DNA of 64,000 nt from Dichetophora obliterata (lineage: Eukaryota > Arthropoda > Insecta > Diptera > Sciomyzidae). The stretch spans positions 45,185,193 through 45,249,192 of the forward strand of contig OY986439.1 of NCBI GenBank assembly GCA_963920525.1, given 5' to 3'. Within the stretch, counting starts at the first letter, position 1. Each line of letters starts with the position of its first letter. The notes under the pieces are model-generated. The model searched no databases. It had not been told where the DNA came from and saw only the letters and a list, made by a program, of their open reading frames with translations. A program made the position numbers and the translations under genes. Shown here in pieces: positions 1-11,135 of the stretch.

Positions 1-1
1 A

Positions 2-2455
2 GCAGGCGATTTCAATGTCCACAACCCGGCTTGGTTACGTCACTCGGGCCCATTGACACCTGTTGGACAATATGTTGAGCTATTTGCTGAATCGAACCAA
101 CTGATTCAACTAGTGAAGGAACCCACTTTTTTCCCCCAAAGTGATTTGCAAAGCCATAATATCCTTGACCTTTTTCTGACTTCACATCATGAAAAATATG
201 ATGTGAGCGTCAACGCACCTCTTGGTAACTCGGACCATTGTACCATATCCGCTGTTTTTCCATATTCTAACCCCTGCACCTCTACGCCTAAAGCCCCGAA
301 GAGGACTGCATGGTTTTATGGAAAGGCAAATTGGACTGCGTTAAATAATTTTTATCGCAGCTTCAATTGGAAATTATGTTTCGCTGATAGAAATGTGAAT
401 GCCGCGGCTGTCATGGTACAAGAAATTATTCTATTGGGTATGCGGTCTTTCATCCCCAATAAGATGAGAAGCATTAAACCAAAAGACCACTCATGGTTTA
501 ATGAGACTTGCAGGATTGCAGTCAGGTCCAAAGAGGAAGCTTTTCAGAATTGGCGTTCTAACAAGAATACTGATACTAAAAGACTTCGCATCGAGGCAAG
601 GAATCGCTGTAATGCAATTTTAAAACGCGAAAAGTTTCTGCACGAAGCTCGCATTCGAGAACAGGTTCTTCTCTGCCCCAAAGGGAGCAAAAATTTTTGG
701 TCATTTGTTAAAAGAGTTAAGAACCAGACATCGTCATCGATTCCAGCTCTTTTAAAAGATGACCAAATCTTCACTGACTCGGCTGATAAAGCGAACCTAT
801 TGGCTAGATTGTTTGCACAAAATTCCACTCTCTCGGATAGCAATCAGCCACTGCCCTTTGTTGAGTGTGGATCTTCTGCAATGCAGGAGATATACTTTCG
901 AACGAGAGCAGTTAAAAGGGTCCTTACAAATCTCAACGTTAACAAAGCCTCTGGTCCTGATGGCATACCGCCAATTGTGCTTAAAATGTGTGCTTCTTCG
1001 CTGGCTCGGCCTTTGCGCAACCTTTTCAACATCTCCTACAGAACAGGAATATTTCCATCTTGTTGGAAGGTGGCAAATGTCCAGCCGGTACCTAAAAAGG
1101 GTGATGCCACGAACCCTGCAAACTACCGACCCATTGCGATATGCTCTACGCTTTCCAAAGTTATGGAGAGCGTAATAAACTTCAACGTTATGAACTATCT
1201 GGAGCACAACCAACTGCTCAGTGACCGTCAATATGGTTTCCGTAGGGCTCGCTCTACTGGTGATCTTATGGCGTTCTTAACCGAAGAATGGAATAAATGC
1301 GTTCACTTTTTCGGCGAGAGCAGGGTTGTTGCTCTGGATATTTCAAAAGCGTTCGACCGAGTGTGGCATAAAGCGCTCGTGTCAAAACTTGCTGCATATG
1401 GTTTTGGTGGTAATTTTGCTCGATGGATCACGTGTTTTCTCAAGGACAGAACGATTCGAGTCGTAGTTGACGGTATTTCGTCCGAGAAGCACGCCATCAA
1501 CGCAGGAGTACCGCAGGGTTCAGTTCTATCGCCAACCTTGTTTCTGGTTTTTATCAACGACCTTCTGTCGTTGACGCATAACCCAATTCATTCGTTTGCG
1601 GACGACAGCAGCATTTGTCATTCATATTCATTCAAAAAACGCCCAAGCTCTATGGAGATTGCGAGAAAAAGGCAAACTATGAATGACACACTCCTTAATG
1701 ATCTACAAAAAATCTCCGAGTGGGGTCTTGCTAATAGAGTAGAGTTCAATGCAAGCAAGACCCAGTGTTGTCTGTTAACCCACAAGCGGATGGATTGCCC
1801 CTTAGCTCCCCTCAATATGAATGGTGTGGATCTTGTGGAATCAGCCGCTCTTGACGTTCTGGGCATATCGATCCAATGTGATCTTCGTTGGAATGATCAT
1901 ATTTTCAATGTGTCGAAAGAAGCGGGCAAGTGCCTAGGTTTTCTAAAACGGTGCAAAAAATATTTCACTTCAGCTGATCTTCGCATGATCTACACCTCAT
2001 ATATTAGGCCGAAAATGGAGTACAATTCGCACATTTGGGCAGGGGCTTCAAGATCTTATTTGGAGCTTCTGGACCGAATTCAACGTCGTGCGATATATTT
2101 GATAGGAGATGAAAGTATTTCATCCTCTCTCAACTCTCTGGAGCATCGACGTAATGTAGGTTGCCTAAGCCTTCTGTATAGGTATTACCATGGGAAGTGT
2201 TCAAGGGAGATACATGGCCTGACGCCACCAGCTCGTGTGTTTCCCAGGTCCACTCGGGCAGCTGTCCAAGCCCACCCCTTAACCATTGCATCGATGCCTA
2301 ATAGAACCTCGCATTACCGCGATAATTCGTTCTTTAGTCGTGCGGTTAAGTTGTGGAATAGTCTCCCTGCGAGCGTGTTTCCCGGCAGTTTTGAGCTGTG
2401 CAAATTCAAAACAAATCTTCACCGACACTACTCCATCTATCCACCCTCCAACTAA
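2..2455 (+). CDS. Non-LTR retrotransposon ORF2, 3' part (endonuclease end plus reverse transcriptase)
   Basis: The frame is open from base 2 to the TAA at 2453-2455, so the true start lies left of the window. The first codons read GDFNVHN, the C-terminal part of an AP-endonuclease domain. A reverse transcriptase follows: KASGPDG near 950, DISKAFDRVWH near 1340 (catalytic Asp), GVPQGSVLSPTLF near 1510, and the FADD catalytic pair near 1597. The tail carries a thumb-like region and an AVKLWNSLP motif near 2345, typical of jockey/CR1-group LINEs. No RNase H domain is seen. The product would copy its own RNA into DNA at a nicked target site. The frame has no lesion, so this copy is young or recently active. 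The exact clade (jockey, CR1 or a relative) is inferred from motif style only. Confidence 0.93.
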   Translation, partial: AGDFNVHNPAWLRHSGPLTPVGQYVELFAESNQLIQLVKEPTFFPQSDLQSHNILDLFLTSHHEKYDVSVNAPLGNSDHCTISAVFPYSNPCTSTPKAPKRTAWFYGKANWTALNNFYRSFNWKLCFADRNVNAAAVMVQEIILLGMRSFIPNKMRSIKPKDHSWFNETCRIAVRSKEEAFQNWRSNKNTDTKRLRIEARNRCNAILKREKFLHEARIREQVLLCPKGSKNFWSFVKRVKNQTSSSIPALLKDDQIFTDSADKANLLARLFAQNSTLSDSNQPLPFVECGSSAMQEIYFRTRAVKRVLTNLNVNKASGPDGIPPIVLKMCASSLARPLRNLFNISYRTGIFPSCWKVANVQPVPKKGDATNPANYRPIAICSTLSKVMESVINFNVMNYLEHNQLLSDRQYGFRRARSTGDLMAFLTEEWNKCVHFFGESRVVALDISKAFDRVWHKALVSKLAAYGFGGNFARWITCFLKDRTIRVVVDGISSEKHAINAGVPQGSVLSPTLFLVFINDLLSLTHNPIHSFADDSSICHSYSFKKRPSSMEIARKRQTMNDTLLNDLQKISEWGLANRVEFNASKTQCCLLTHKRMDCPLAPLNMNGVDLVESAALDVLGISIQCDLRWNDHIFNVSKEAGKCLGFLKRCKKYFTSADLRMIYTSYIRPKMEYNSHIWAGASRSYLELLDRIQRRAIYLIGDESISSSLNSLEHRRNVGCLSLLYRYYHGKCSREIHGLTPPARVFPRSTRAAVQAHPLTIASMPNRTSHYRDNSFFSRAVKLWNSLPASVFPGSFELCKFKTNLHRHYSIYPPSN

Positions 2456-2549
2456 CTATCACCCATCTTCCGAATCAACACAATGCTTAAGCATTTATAG
2501 GGGGCATCCCCTGAGCGTTGGTTCAGTCTAAAAAAAAAAAAAAAAAAAA
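2456..2549 (+). repeat. 3' UTR and poly-A tail of the LINE
   Basis: About 75 bases of untranslated sequence follow the ORF2 stop and end in an uninterrupted run of 20 A at 2530-2549. This is the expected 3' end of a target-primed LINE insertion. The matching target-site duplication cannot be checked because the 5' end is outside the window. Confidence 0.85.
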
Positions 2550-2832
2550 GAAACTTTGCTCAAGAAATCCTTAGTCCAAAATCGATTTCGAGTTTCCGGT
2601 TTCAAATGTGAAAAAATTTGTACAAACAGCCAAAAACGACATATATTAGGGTAAAATTTTTTGGTATTTTTCGGAAGAACATTTTCCTTAATTAACAAAA
2701 ATTCAAAAATATTTTGACAATTAATCAAAATTATAAGATACCAAAAAATAGTTAATATATGAAAATTTGCCTCGATCAAAAAAAATATTTGGCAATTTTA
2801 TTCAAAATAAAATAAAAACAGTAAAAAGCTTA

Positions 2833-5042
2833 GGGCGGTTTTATTCACTTTTTTAACTTTAAGTTGGAATAAGTTTGAGATTTATTTGATTTCAAAAGTT
2901 ATTCCATTTTATTCACTTGAATTTCTCAAAAATATTTTGACATATTGAAGATTTGATATAACTTTCGTTTGATAACTTTTGTCAACTTGTGATTTATCTT
3001 ACTTCCAAATATATGACCAGTTATAAATTCTAACTTGGGATATTTGATGTAACTTGTGATTTTCGCTTCATTCACAAGTTTTCACACGTTTGTGCTGTGA
3101 CAAAAAAAAATGTTTACTATAGAAACATTTGATACAGTTCACAACTTTCTTATGCACAATATTAAAGATTTATATTCCGCTAACTGTTAAAAATGCGGTA
3201 TGCTAAGAACCGTGGTGGCAGGGGCTTAATTCACTTCTGAGATAGAATGTTTATTGTATTCAACTAATAATTATTATAAAATAAACCTCAGAGAGTAATA
3301 ACTGCAAAGTAAAGCTTCTTAAGAACACGAGCTGTTCGGAGTCGGCATTACTTGTTGATTTAGTTCTGGATCCTTTGTGTTCAAACATTTAATAACACGC
3401 AGAACACAATCAAAAGAGGATCGATCAAAGTCCTTGCAAGGGCTTGAATTGCACTTTATATCCATCATTTAATTTCCGCTGATCGATGTCAGCTCCAAAG
3501 ATTACAATCATTAGTTGGCCAAAAGAAACTTCGATGTGTAGTAATATGAAAGTGCTGTTATTATGTGCATAATTATGAGTAGTCGGTACCTACATTTTTC
3601 CATTAGTTCACAACGTGGAACTTCTACGTGCAGCTGGAGCCGTTTGTTGAAGGGAATTTGAAGCTTGCCAATTTCAGTTTGGTGGTCATTCGATTTTCAA
3701 GAAGTAGTAGTGCATAAAGAGTTAATTAAGGTATTCCAAAATACGGCACCATTTCTGATGAATCTTTTTAATTTTAGTTACTAAATTTTTGTATAAGCCT
3801 TTTTATGTTTAACAGCTCTACTGACTGAATTTGCATCATTGAAAGGATTTCAACAGAGCATGTGCAAATACTAGTGCAGCCTAGCAGCAAGCCACAAACC
3901 TCTACTTAAAGTAAAAAATGGAACTTTTTTCGTTCGATTTAGTAAATATTAGTTTGACGTAGAGAAACGTAGAATAACACAATACATTTTAGGCCACTTT
4001 TAAAAAAAAAATCAACTTATACTTTTACAAACAAAAAAATGTCTAAAAACAGTTTTTTAAAAAAAGAGCTATGTCAAATTGCAGAGCCAAACGTTCCAAA
4101 AAATGCGTTTAAAGATCGCGCTTAAAGTAGGTTTCTAGATCCTCAAGCGGAAAAAATTTAAATTCTAAACTATTTATTTTCAAGCTATTTTATTATATAT
4201 CACAGTCGGGTTTATTTTAACATATTTAGTTAGAAGTCAACATAAAGAAACTATTTTTGTTATATTGGTTTTATGTGTATATGCTAGAAGGTGCCAAAGT
4301 CGATTTCTTAAAAAAATAGAATATATGGCTTACATGAAAATAAACGAAATAAAACAAAACTAATTAAAAATTGGTATTGCCGATTAACTCAGATTAACCG
4401 TCGACCATATTTTGAAGGATTCGAATTTATCCACTTCTGTTATCAAAATACGAAGACAAAATTCTAAACACAATTTTTTTCGATTGTCAAAGAACTATAT
4501 AATGTTTTAAATAAGAACTAAAAATATCAAACACGCCAAACACAGGCTAATTTAAAATGTTAATGATAGCGCATGTCTTTTAAAAATATTTTTATCAAAT
4601 TACATATAAAGTATGCTTCGTTATTTAACGAAGTGAATTTAAACATATCTTAATTCGAAACACCGTCAACTGAAAACCCTCCATAATTTGTAAATCACTT
4701 TGTTTTTATTCTGCACACATATATTTTAATAAAAAAAAATATTTTTTTGACATTGTGTTGCCTTCAACATCAACAAATTTCCATTTCATAAGTTATAAAA
4801 GTCATTTCTTTTCTCATTTCTCATCAAATATCAAAAAATTTCCTGGGATGTTTTATAACTTAAGTATTTTTAACTTGACTTAACTTCAACATATAAAATT
4901 TCAACTTGAACTGAATGAAATTAAATTTTAACTTGAGAAAATAAAATTTTTAACTTCGCAAGTTGTACAAAAAGTCAAGTTAACAAAAGTTATTGAAACT
5001 GCTCAAGTTAGCTCGAATTATAAAAAGTGAATAAAACGGCCC
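2833..5042. mobile_element. Large terminal-inverted-repeat element, no coding capacity
   Basis: The left end TTAGGGCGGTTTTATTCAC and the right end GTGAATAAAACGGCCCTAA are inverted copies. The similarity continues inward as AT-rich DNA with many AACTTG/CAAGTT motifs near both ends (2860-3070 and 4850-5020). The termini read TTAGGG...CCCTAA, recalling elements that use TTA/TAA targets, but the two flanking triplets are not a clean direct duplication. No transposase frame is present inside. An LTR-like dispersed repeat (3190-3440) sits within it. It is a non-autonomous element of about 2.2 kb; the superfamily is undetermined. Confidence 0.7.
3190..3440 (+). repeat. Dispersed LTR-like repeat, copy 1
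   Basis: This stretch is related to 34283-34568. The copies share a series of blocks in the same order, including GAGAGTAAnAACTGC, GTAAAGCTTCTTAA, a TTCGGA-GGCAT block, and CTTGTGTTCAAA followed by AATAAnACGCA. It looks like a solo LTR or an LTR fragment because it is non-coding and occurs alone, but no primer-binding site or paired LTR is seen. It lies inside the 2833-5042 element. Confidence 0.5.
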
Positions 5043-5045
5043 TAA

Positions 5046-6500
5046 GTTTTTTATAACTGTTTCCTGAAATCGTTTTTATTTTTGTAATATGTGTTGCCAC
5101 ATTTACGCTTAGCCAGCCTTTGCGGTTTAAATACATTTTGCAACACATTTTTCTATCGGAGAACCGGCCAAAACAGGTCGATAGTACTGGTGTGGAGTAA
5201 GAAATTTAGCTCGCTTTTAAAAGATATAGGCATCGAAAGTTTGCCACTCTATCTCATATTTAAAATAATCGCAAGCTAATCGTTTGCTTTGTTCATCTGA
5301 TTTGGATGGTAACTGTTGGCTGAAGTGTTGCAAATGATGATATAGGTAGCGAATTTTTAGCGTCATGTTCATTTTAATATTCAAAAACGCATCCATCATA
5401 CAATTTGCGATAATTTCAAAGTTCTCAGAGCGATATTTCCCAAAAATCCTGAGATGACTTTCTTAATCGACTGCCACCTTAAGTTACTGATCAACCAACA
5501 CAAGATTAAATGATTTAGTTATCATTAATTTTCGTATATCAGGACCATTAACATCCCCTAACGTTAATATGAAGTTTTAAAATTCTAAATTTTTTTCTAA
5601 ATGACCTTGCTATTTACTATGTTGATTTTATATGATTTTGTATATGAGTTTTTAAATTTTGTTTGTTTTTAAATTAATCTTCTTCTCATCAGGTAGTATA
5701 AAAAAAGAGTCCTCTTTAGCCGATGACAAGATATTTTGTTTCCAATTTTTCGAAAAAAAAAAATCAAAGTGCATATTAATAAGGCTACTTTCGCTGCAAC
5801 CTTAACAACTTTTATAACCCCCCCACGTAGGCACCTGTCCTGTTAATTTCATTTGTGTTCTTAATCGCTGCTGTTAGCATTTTATCGAGAGTCTTACAAT
5901 AGCTCAGCTTGACTGGTTTTGATATATCAAGTAAAAAACCTAAGTTTTCATTTAAAGCCTCATATTGCTCGAAGCGGGACTAAAGCGAATTAAGGGCTAA
6001 CTCCACTGTAAAGTCATTAACTTTAGTCATTTCTTCCAGATTTTTTGTAAGAAAGGAAACAAAATTATACAAAACATATGTTAATTATGTGATATGAAAA
6101 CCATTTAGAAGTATATTTTGGAGTTTAAATCTTAAGAATCAATTTTGTATATAGTAAAGTGTAAAGTTTTTAAGAAATCTTCCTGTTTGTGTTGCGAGAG
6201 TTTCAATAAACTCCACGTTGCTCTCTACTCTTATCTTTTTGTGCTCAGCTAGAACAGCGCAACAAAACACCGCTATCTTCAAAATGATACAAGGAGTAAT
6301 ATAATCTCTATTTAAACAAAAAAATGCTATAAAACACTTTATATTTGACTTAAATGCTTATTGATATTTTTCGTTGAAAACTTTATGATTTTCGCTTTAT
6401 TATTAAAAAAAATTTTAACAACTGATTTTCGGATCTTCAGGAAGAGAACGAGGATCTCATAAAAATTCCTTATTTCCCTCTCTGCTATGCATATATATAT
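5046..6500. other. AT-rich stretch without recognisable gene
   Basis: Only short chance reading frames occur here. I saw no splice-site-bounded exon, no transposase motif and no clear inverted repeat. It ends in a short (AT)n run at about 6490-6502, which borders the next mobile-element cluster. Confidence 0.5.
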
Positions 6501-6506
6501 ATACTA

Positions 6507-7262
6507 GGCCGGGTCGTTTAGAGTACCCCAATCGAGTCCAAATGTATGACCGACCCCTTCTAACTTTGGAGGGTTGATCCACCCATGCCAGTGAAACAAC
6601 CCCTGGAACCCCCTGGGGTGTTCCCCATACAAACAAAGTTCCAGGGGGGATCCAGGGGATGTGCCAGTAGCATGGGTTGATCGGCCGTCCAAAGTTAGTG
6701 GAGGTCGGTCCTACATTTAGACTCGATTGGGGCACTCAAAATGGGTCAAAGAGGGATTTTTCAAAATTAGAGGTATCCCAGTAGCGAATGGAGTATATGC
6801 CGAATATATGAAGCATCAATTACCTTGTAATGACCACTACTTCCGACTATATTACCTTACTATATAAAAGGCCTTACATTTAACATTGAATGAGACAGGA
6901 GGTAAGTGATCGCCTCCCTTCAGCATTACCTAGAAGTTATGGAGTAACATGTATTACTTGTATTAAGTTATAAAGATCACTGCATTACTTTTCCTTGTAT
7001 GCTACATTACAGGTAATGAGGTATGAGTTAATTACTTCTGCTATATGCAGACGCATTACTTTTTGAAAAAAGTAATACTTCCTTACCTGGTAATTTATTC
7101 TGTATAAGTTCTATGGTAGCCACTGGCAAATCCGCTGCTGGGATAGTTCCTTCCGTTATAGAGGTATAGTTCCTCGGGCAAAGTTTCTTATTTTGATCCC
7201 TAGAATACGATTTTCACTGAGCAATGGGCGATTTTTTTGCCTCCCCACAAATCGACCCGGCC
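6507..7262. mobile_element. Foldback/MITE element with GGCCGGGTCG ends in (TA)n
   Basis: It starts GGCCGGGTCGTTTAGAGT and ends as the inverse of GGCCGGGTCGATTTGTGG, with TA-rich DNA outside both ends. Inside, 6520-6737 is a large palindrome whose arms both contain CCCCAATCGAGTC and a CTAACTTTGGA/TCCAAAGTTAG pair. Bases 6820-7095 are unusually rich in ATTAC/GTAAT words on both strands. No coding potential is apparent. A partial inverted copy lies at 9022-9234. Confidence 0.65.
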
Positions 7263-7327
7263 TAATATATATAGGCCGCCCTAATATATATATACCCGGC
7301 ATAATATATATATATATATATATATTA

Positions 7328-8346
7328 GGGCGGGTCGATTTGTAGGGAGTGAAAAAATTCACCAATTTCCCTATGATTTCCGTATTCTATGGGTTATTCC
7401 ATGAAAATTTGCCGAAGGAACCATACCTCTATCGTTAAAATCGAGTCCCCTACTTTTTGTTGGTAAAAAGTTCAAAAGTTACGGGCATTTTTGTCCAAAT
7501 TTTGGACCATTTTTCCATTTTTTCATGATTTTTTCCAAGAATATTACTTTCATGGCCATTTTTTTGGCTCAATCCATTATTTAATTCAATTTACAATTCA
7601 AAACGAAGAGTTTAAGCCCAAATTTATCGAATTCGCTAGATTAATTCATGCGATATTGCTAAAACAAAATAACACATAAAACCAACTTGTTGATTTTTTT
7701 CCCTTTTAATTTTTTTTTCTACAAAAATTCAAATTAAGAGATAATAAAGTATCTATCAACCTATTATCAAAAAAAAATATTCAATTTGAGTGTAGTAAAA
7801 GACAAAATGTGAAAAAAAAAACATTATTTTTTCTGAAAGTCTTGTTTGCTTTCAAGTCTTGGTGTTTTCGTACGGCTCTCTAATGTCGTCGCCATAGCGC
7901 CTTCTACATTCTTTCCTGCAACTCGTTTAGCAACTCGTAAGTCAAAAAAATTGAGCCAAAAAAATGGCCATGAAAGTAATATTCTTGGACAAAATCATGA
8001 AAAAAATGGAAAAATGCTCCAAAATTTGGACAAAAATGCCCGTAACTTTTGAACCGTTATACCAACGTTGGAGATTTTTTTGTAAATTGATTAAAATGAG
8101 CTCACCTTTCCAACGCGTCTCACCTTTCCAACTGGCGATTAAACCCGATCGATAGTTTTTGAGTTATGGATGTGAACGTGTAGGTAATATTTCATACGAA
8201 CGTCAATTTGGGAAAAAATCTACCAACAAAAAGTAGGGGACTCGATTTTAACGATAGAGGTATGGTTCCTTTGGCAAATTTTCATGGAATAACCCATAGA
8301 ATACGGAAATCATAGGGAAATTGTCGAAAAATAAATCGACCCGCCC
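7328..8346. mobile_element. Foldback element, about 1 kb, GGGCGGGTCGATTT ends
   Basis: The two ends are GGGCGGGTCGATTT and its inverse, immediately flanked by TTA and TAA inside (TA)n tracts. The left arm (7328-7575) and right arm (7950-8346) are long inverted copies. Both contain the CGATAGAGGTATGGTTCC-type block, the AAAAAGTAGGGGACTCGATT-type block and a Lys/Phe-looking low-complexity stretch. No protein is encoded. An RNA copy would form a long hairpin. Confidence 0.72.
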
Positions 8347-8376
8347 TAATATATATATATATATATATATATATTA

Positions 8377-8610
8377 GGGCGGGTCAAATTCTGGCTCAGC
8401 GAAATTCGTAAAAAAAAAGTAATTTCAAGACTTTTTCTCCACTACAGCATATACAAATTCTGAAAAAAAGCTGTGCGGACTTTCGTAAATAGATTCATAC
8501 ACATACATTCATACATTCATATTTTATAATTGAGAACAAAATCTATTTACGAAAGTCCGCACAGCTTTTTTTTCAGAATTTGTATATGCTGTAGTGGATA
8601 TAGTAGTAGT
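8377..8610. mobile_element. Palindromic MITE of the GGGCGGGTC family, truncated copy
   Basis: It starts GGGCGGGTCAAATTCTGG and folds back around a centre near 8490, pairing GCTGTGCGGACTTTCGTAAA with its inverse. It is the reverse orientation of the elements at 8657-8961 and 9320-9624. The last 70 or so bases of the far arm are missing and are replaced by a TAG/TA-rich tract. Confidence 0.7.
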
Positions 8611-8656
8611 ATATATATATATACTCTTTTTGTGGCATATATATGCATATATATTA

Positions 8657-8961
8657 GGGCGGGTCAATTTGTATGGACGAATTTTTTGGAGGTCTGGCTC
8701 AGCGAAATTCGTAAAGTACATGTAATTTCAAGACTTTTTCTCCACTACAGCATATACAAATTCTGAAAAAAAGCTGTGCGGACTTTCGTAAATAGATTTT
8801 GTTCTCAATTATAAAATATGAATGTATGAATGTATGTGTATGAATCTATTTACGAAAGTCCGCACAGCTTTTTTTCAGAATTTGTATATGCTGTAGTGGA
8901 GAAAAAGTCTTGAAATTACATGTATTTTACGAATTTCGCTGAGCCAGAATTTGACCCGCCC
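8657..8961. mobile_element. Palindromic MITE of the GGGCGGGTC family, full copy
   Basis: A 305-bp near-perfect hairpin: GGGCGGGTCAATTTGTATGG at the left and TTTGACCCGCCC at the right, bounded by TTA and TAA in (TA)n. The arms hold CTGGCTCAGCGAAATTCG, CTCCACTACAGCATATAC and GTGCGGACTTTCGTAAATAG with their inverses. The loop carries GAATGTAT repeats. It is nearly identical to 9320-9624 and of the same length. Confidence 0.82.
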
Positions 8962-8963
8962 TA

Positions 8964-9000
<37 letters not shown>

Positions 9001-9021
9001 ATATAGAGTATATATATATGA

Positions 9022-9234
9022 GGCCGGGTCGATTTGTGGGGAGGCAAAAAAATCGCCCATTGCTCAGTGAAAATCGTATTCTAGGGATCGAAATAAGAAA
9101 CTTTGCCCGAGGAACTATACCTTTAAAACGGAAGGAACTATACCTCTATTTTAGAAAAATCCCTCTTTGACCCATTTTGAGTGCCCCAATCGAGTCTTAA
9201 TGTAGGACCGACCCCCACAAACTTTGGAGGGCCG
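9022..9234. mobile_element. Partial inverted copy of the GGCCGGGTCG element
   Basis: Starting GGCCGGGTCGATTTGTGG, this stretch is the reverse complement of about 7140-7262 and then of the 6700-6775 segment, joined directly. The middle of the 6507-7262 element is therefore missing here. It ends in GGAGGGCCGATATATAT against a (TA)n tract. Confidence 0.6.
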
Positions 9235-9245
9235 ATATATATATA

Positions 9246-9280
<35 letters not shown>

Positions 9281-9319
9281 GGGGAGGCATATATATATAT
9301 TATTTATATATATATATTA

Positions 9320-9624
9320 GGGCGGGTCAATTTGTATGGACGAATTTTTTGGAGGTCTGGCTCAGCGAAATTCGTAAAATACATGTAATTTCAAGACTTT
9401 TTCTCCACTACAGCATATACAAATTCTGAAAAAAAGCTGTGCGGACTTTCGTAAATAGATTTTGTTCTCAATTATAAAATATGAATGTATGAATGTATGT
9501 GTATGAATCTATTTACGAAAGTCCGCACAGCTTTTTTTCAGAATTTGTATATGCTGTAGTGGAGAAAAAGTCTTGAAATTACATGTATTTTACGAATTTC
9601 GCTGAGCCAGAATTTGACCCGCCC
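9320..9624. mobile_element. Palindromic MITE of the GGGCGGGTC family, second full copy
   Basis: It has the same 305-bp length, ends, arms and loop as 8657-8961, with only scattered single-base differences. It is also embedded between TTA and TAA of (TA)n tracts. The near identity implies recent amplification or local duplication. Confidence 0.82.
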
Positions 9625-9657
9625 TAATATATATATATATGTATAAATATAACGTTA

Positions 9658-10598
9658 GGGTGATTCAAAAAATCAACTTTTTTACAAACTCACCGAGCCC
9701 GATCAAAAATGGTATGGTTATATCAAAGTATAAAAATTAAAATTACAAAATTTGTTGATTTTATATGATTTATATAAAAATTCTAAATGTTTGATTGTTT
9801 AAATCATACTTGATTTAAATACAAATTCTAAATGTTTGGTTGTTTAAATCATACTTGATTTTAAATACAAATTCTAGTTGTTTGATAGTTTAAAATCGTT
9901 TATTGAGCTTGAGCAATTTATTTTTCTAACTAATCTTTCCAAAGAAACAACAACAAAGTTTTTTCGATATGAAACGGAAAAAATCACTAGCTGATTTTAT
10001 TGCAATTTCGGCCATGCTAAAGGCTTCATCAGAATTCTTTGTGATACCCGTGCAAGCGCGCACTAGCGCACTGCACCACAGAGGCGATGAGATTTGAAGT
10101 GTCAATTTCTCAGTTTTTCTCAATTTTCATATATTCACCTTTGTTGTTTAATTTTTGCTTTACTTTAGTCTTCATGCTTATGTTATTATTTATGGAGTCC
10201 ACTAAATGTCTAACTTTGTTGTTGTTGTTGTTTCTTTAGAAAGATTAGTTAAAACAATTAATTGTTCAAACTTTGACCTTAAGCTCAATAAACGATTTTA
10301 AACTATCAAACAACTAGAATTTGTATTTAAAATCAAGTATGATTTAAACTATCAAACATTTAGAATTTGTATTTAAATCATATAAAATCAACATAATAAA
10401 TAACAAGGTCATTTAGGAAAAAACTTTAATTACAAAATTTTTTTTAATTTTTAGATGCGGTTTTCTGTTTTAGTTGAAGAAAATTGATGAACCACCTTAT
10501 AAATTAAATTTTTTTTTTATTTTCATATTTTGACATAACCATCTCATTTCCGGTCGGGCTCGTTGGATCTTCAAAAAAATAAAATTTTTTAATCGCCC
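9658..10598. mobile_element. Inverted-repeat foldback element, 0.94 kb
   Basis: The left end TTAGGGTGATT and right end AATCGCCCTAA are inverted. The arms continue inward for roughly 300 bases each, including GAGCCCGA, ATGGTTAT, ATTCTAAATGTTTGAT-type repeats and a TTGTTTCTTT pair flanking the centre. No coding frame is supported. The right end directly abuts the next element. Confidence 0.72.
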
Positions 10599-10601
10599 TA
10601 A

Positions 10602-11132
10602 TGCCCGTATGACACTACGTTTTTTTCTGTTTTTTAGCGTATTCTATGATGATTTTTAAACGAAAGAGCAGGAAAGAGCATATTAAGAATCCGAAGTGGT
10701 ATAAACGAGGAAGCTATTTGCCAAAAAACGAAGTAAAAACAAACGAAAAACAATCTAGCCTATTAAAAACATAGTAGCCAACTCGTATTTCGTTAGGTTA
10801 TTTGATAGTTGTCTGTATTTCGTTATTTTTTCTTTATTTGGCCGAATGTGTTCTTTTATAAATACAAATTAAAAATAGAACGTAATCGTCTCTCCACTTA
10901 AGTTTCATATTTTAAATTTTTGAAAATTAATCTTTTTAACTGAACGCTATTTGAATAGATTTTTTTCAGAAGGAAACAAAATGTTATAAAATAGTTTCTT
11001 ACGCAAACCATTTGTTTTCCTCTACCACATTGCCGAATTGTTTTTGTAATTTAGTTTTCGTCAGGTTTTCGATAGTATTTAAAATAAAAAATACAATAAA
11101 AAACAGAACAGAAACGTAGTGTCATACAGGCA
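10602..11132. mobile_element. TIR element with TAA target duplication
   Basis: The left end TGCCCGTATGACACTACGTT and the right inverse TGCCTGTATGACACTACGTT give about 40 bp of inverted termini. TAA at 10599-10601 and TAA at 11133-11135 form a 3-bp direct duplication, as for PIF/Harbinger-type elements. The 0.53 kb interior has no transposase frame. Confidence 0.72.
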
Positions 11133-11135
11133 TAA

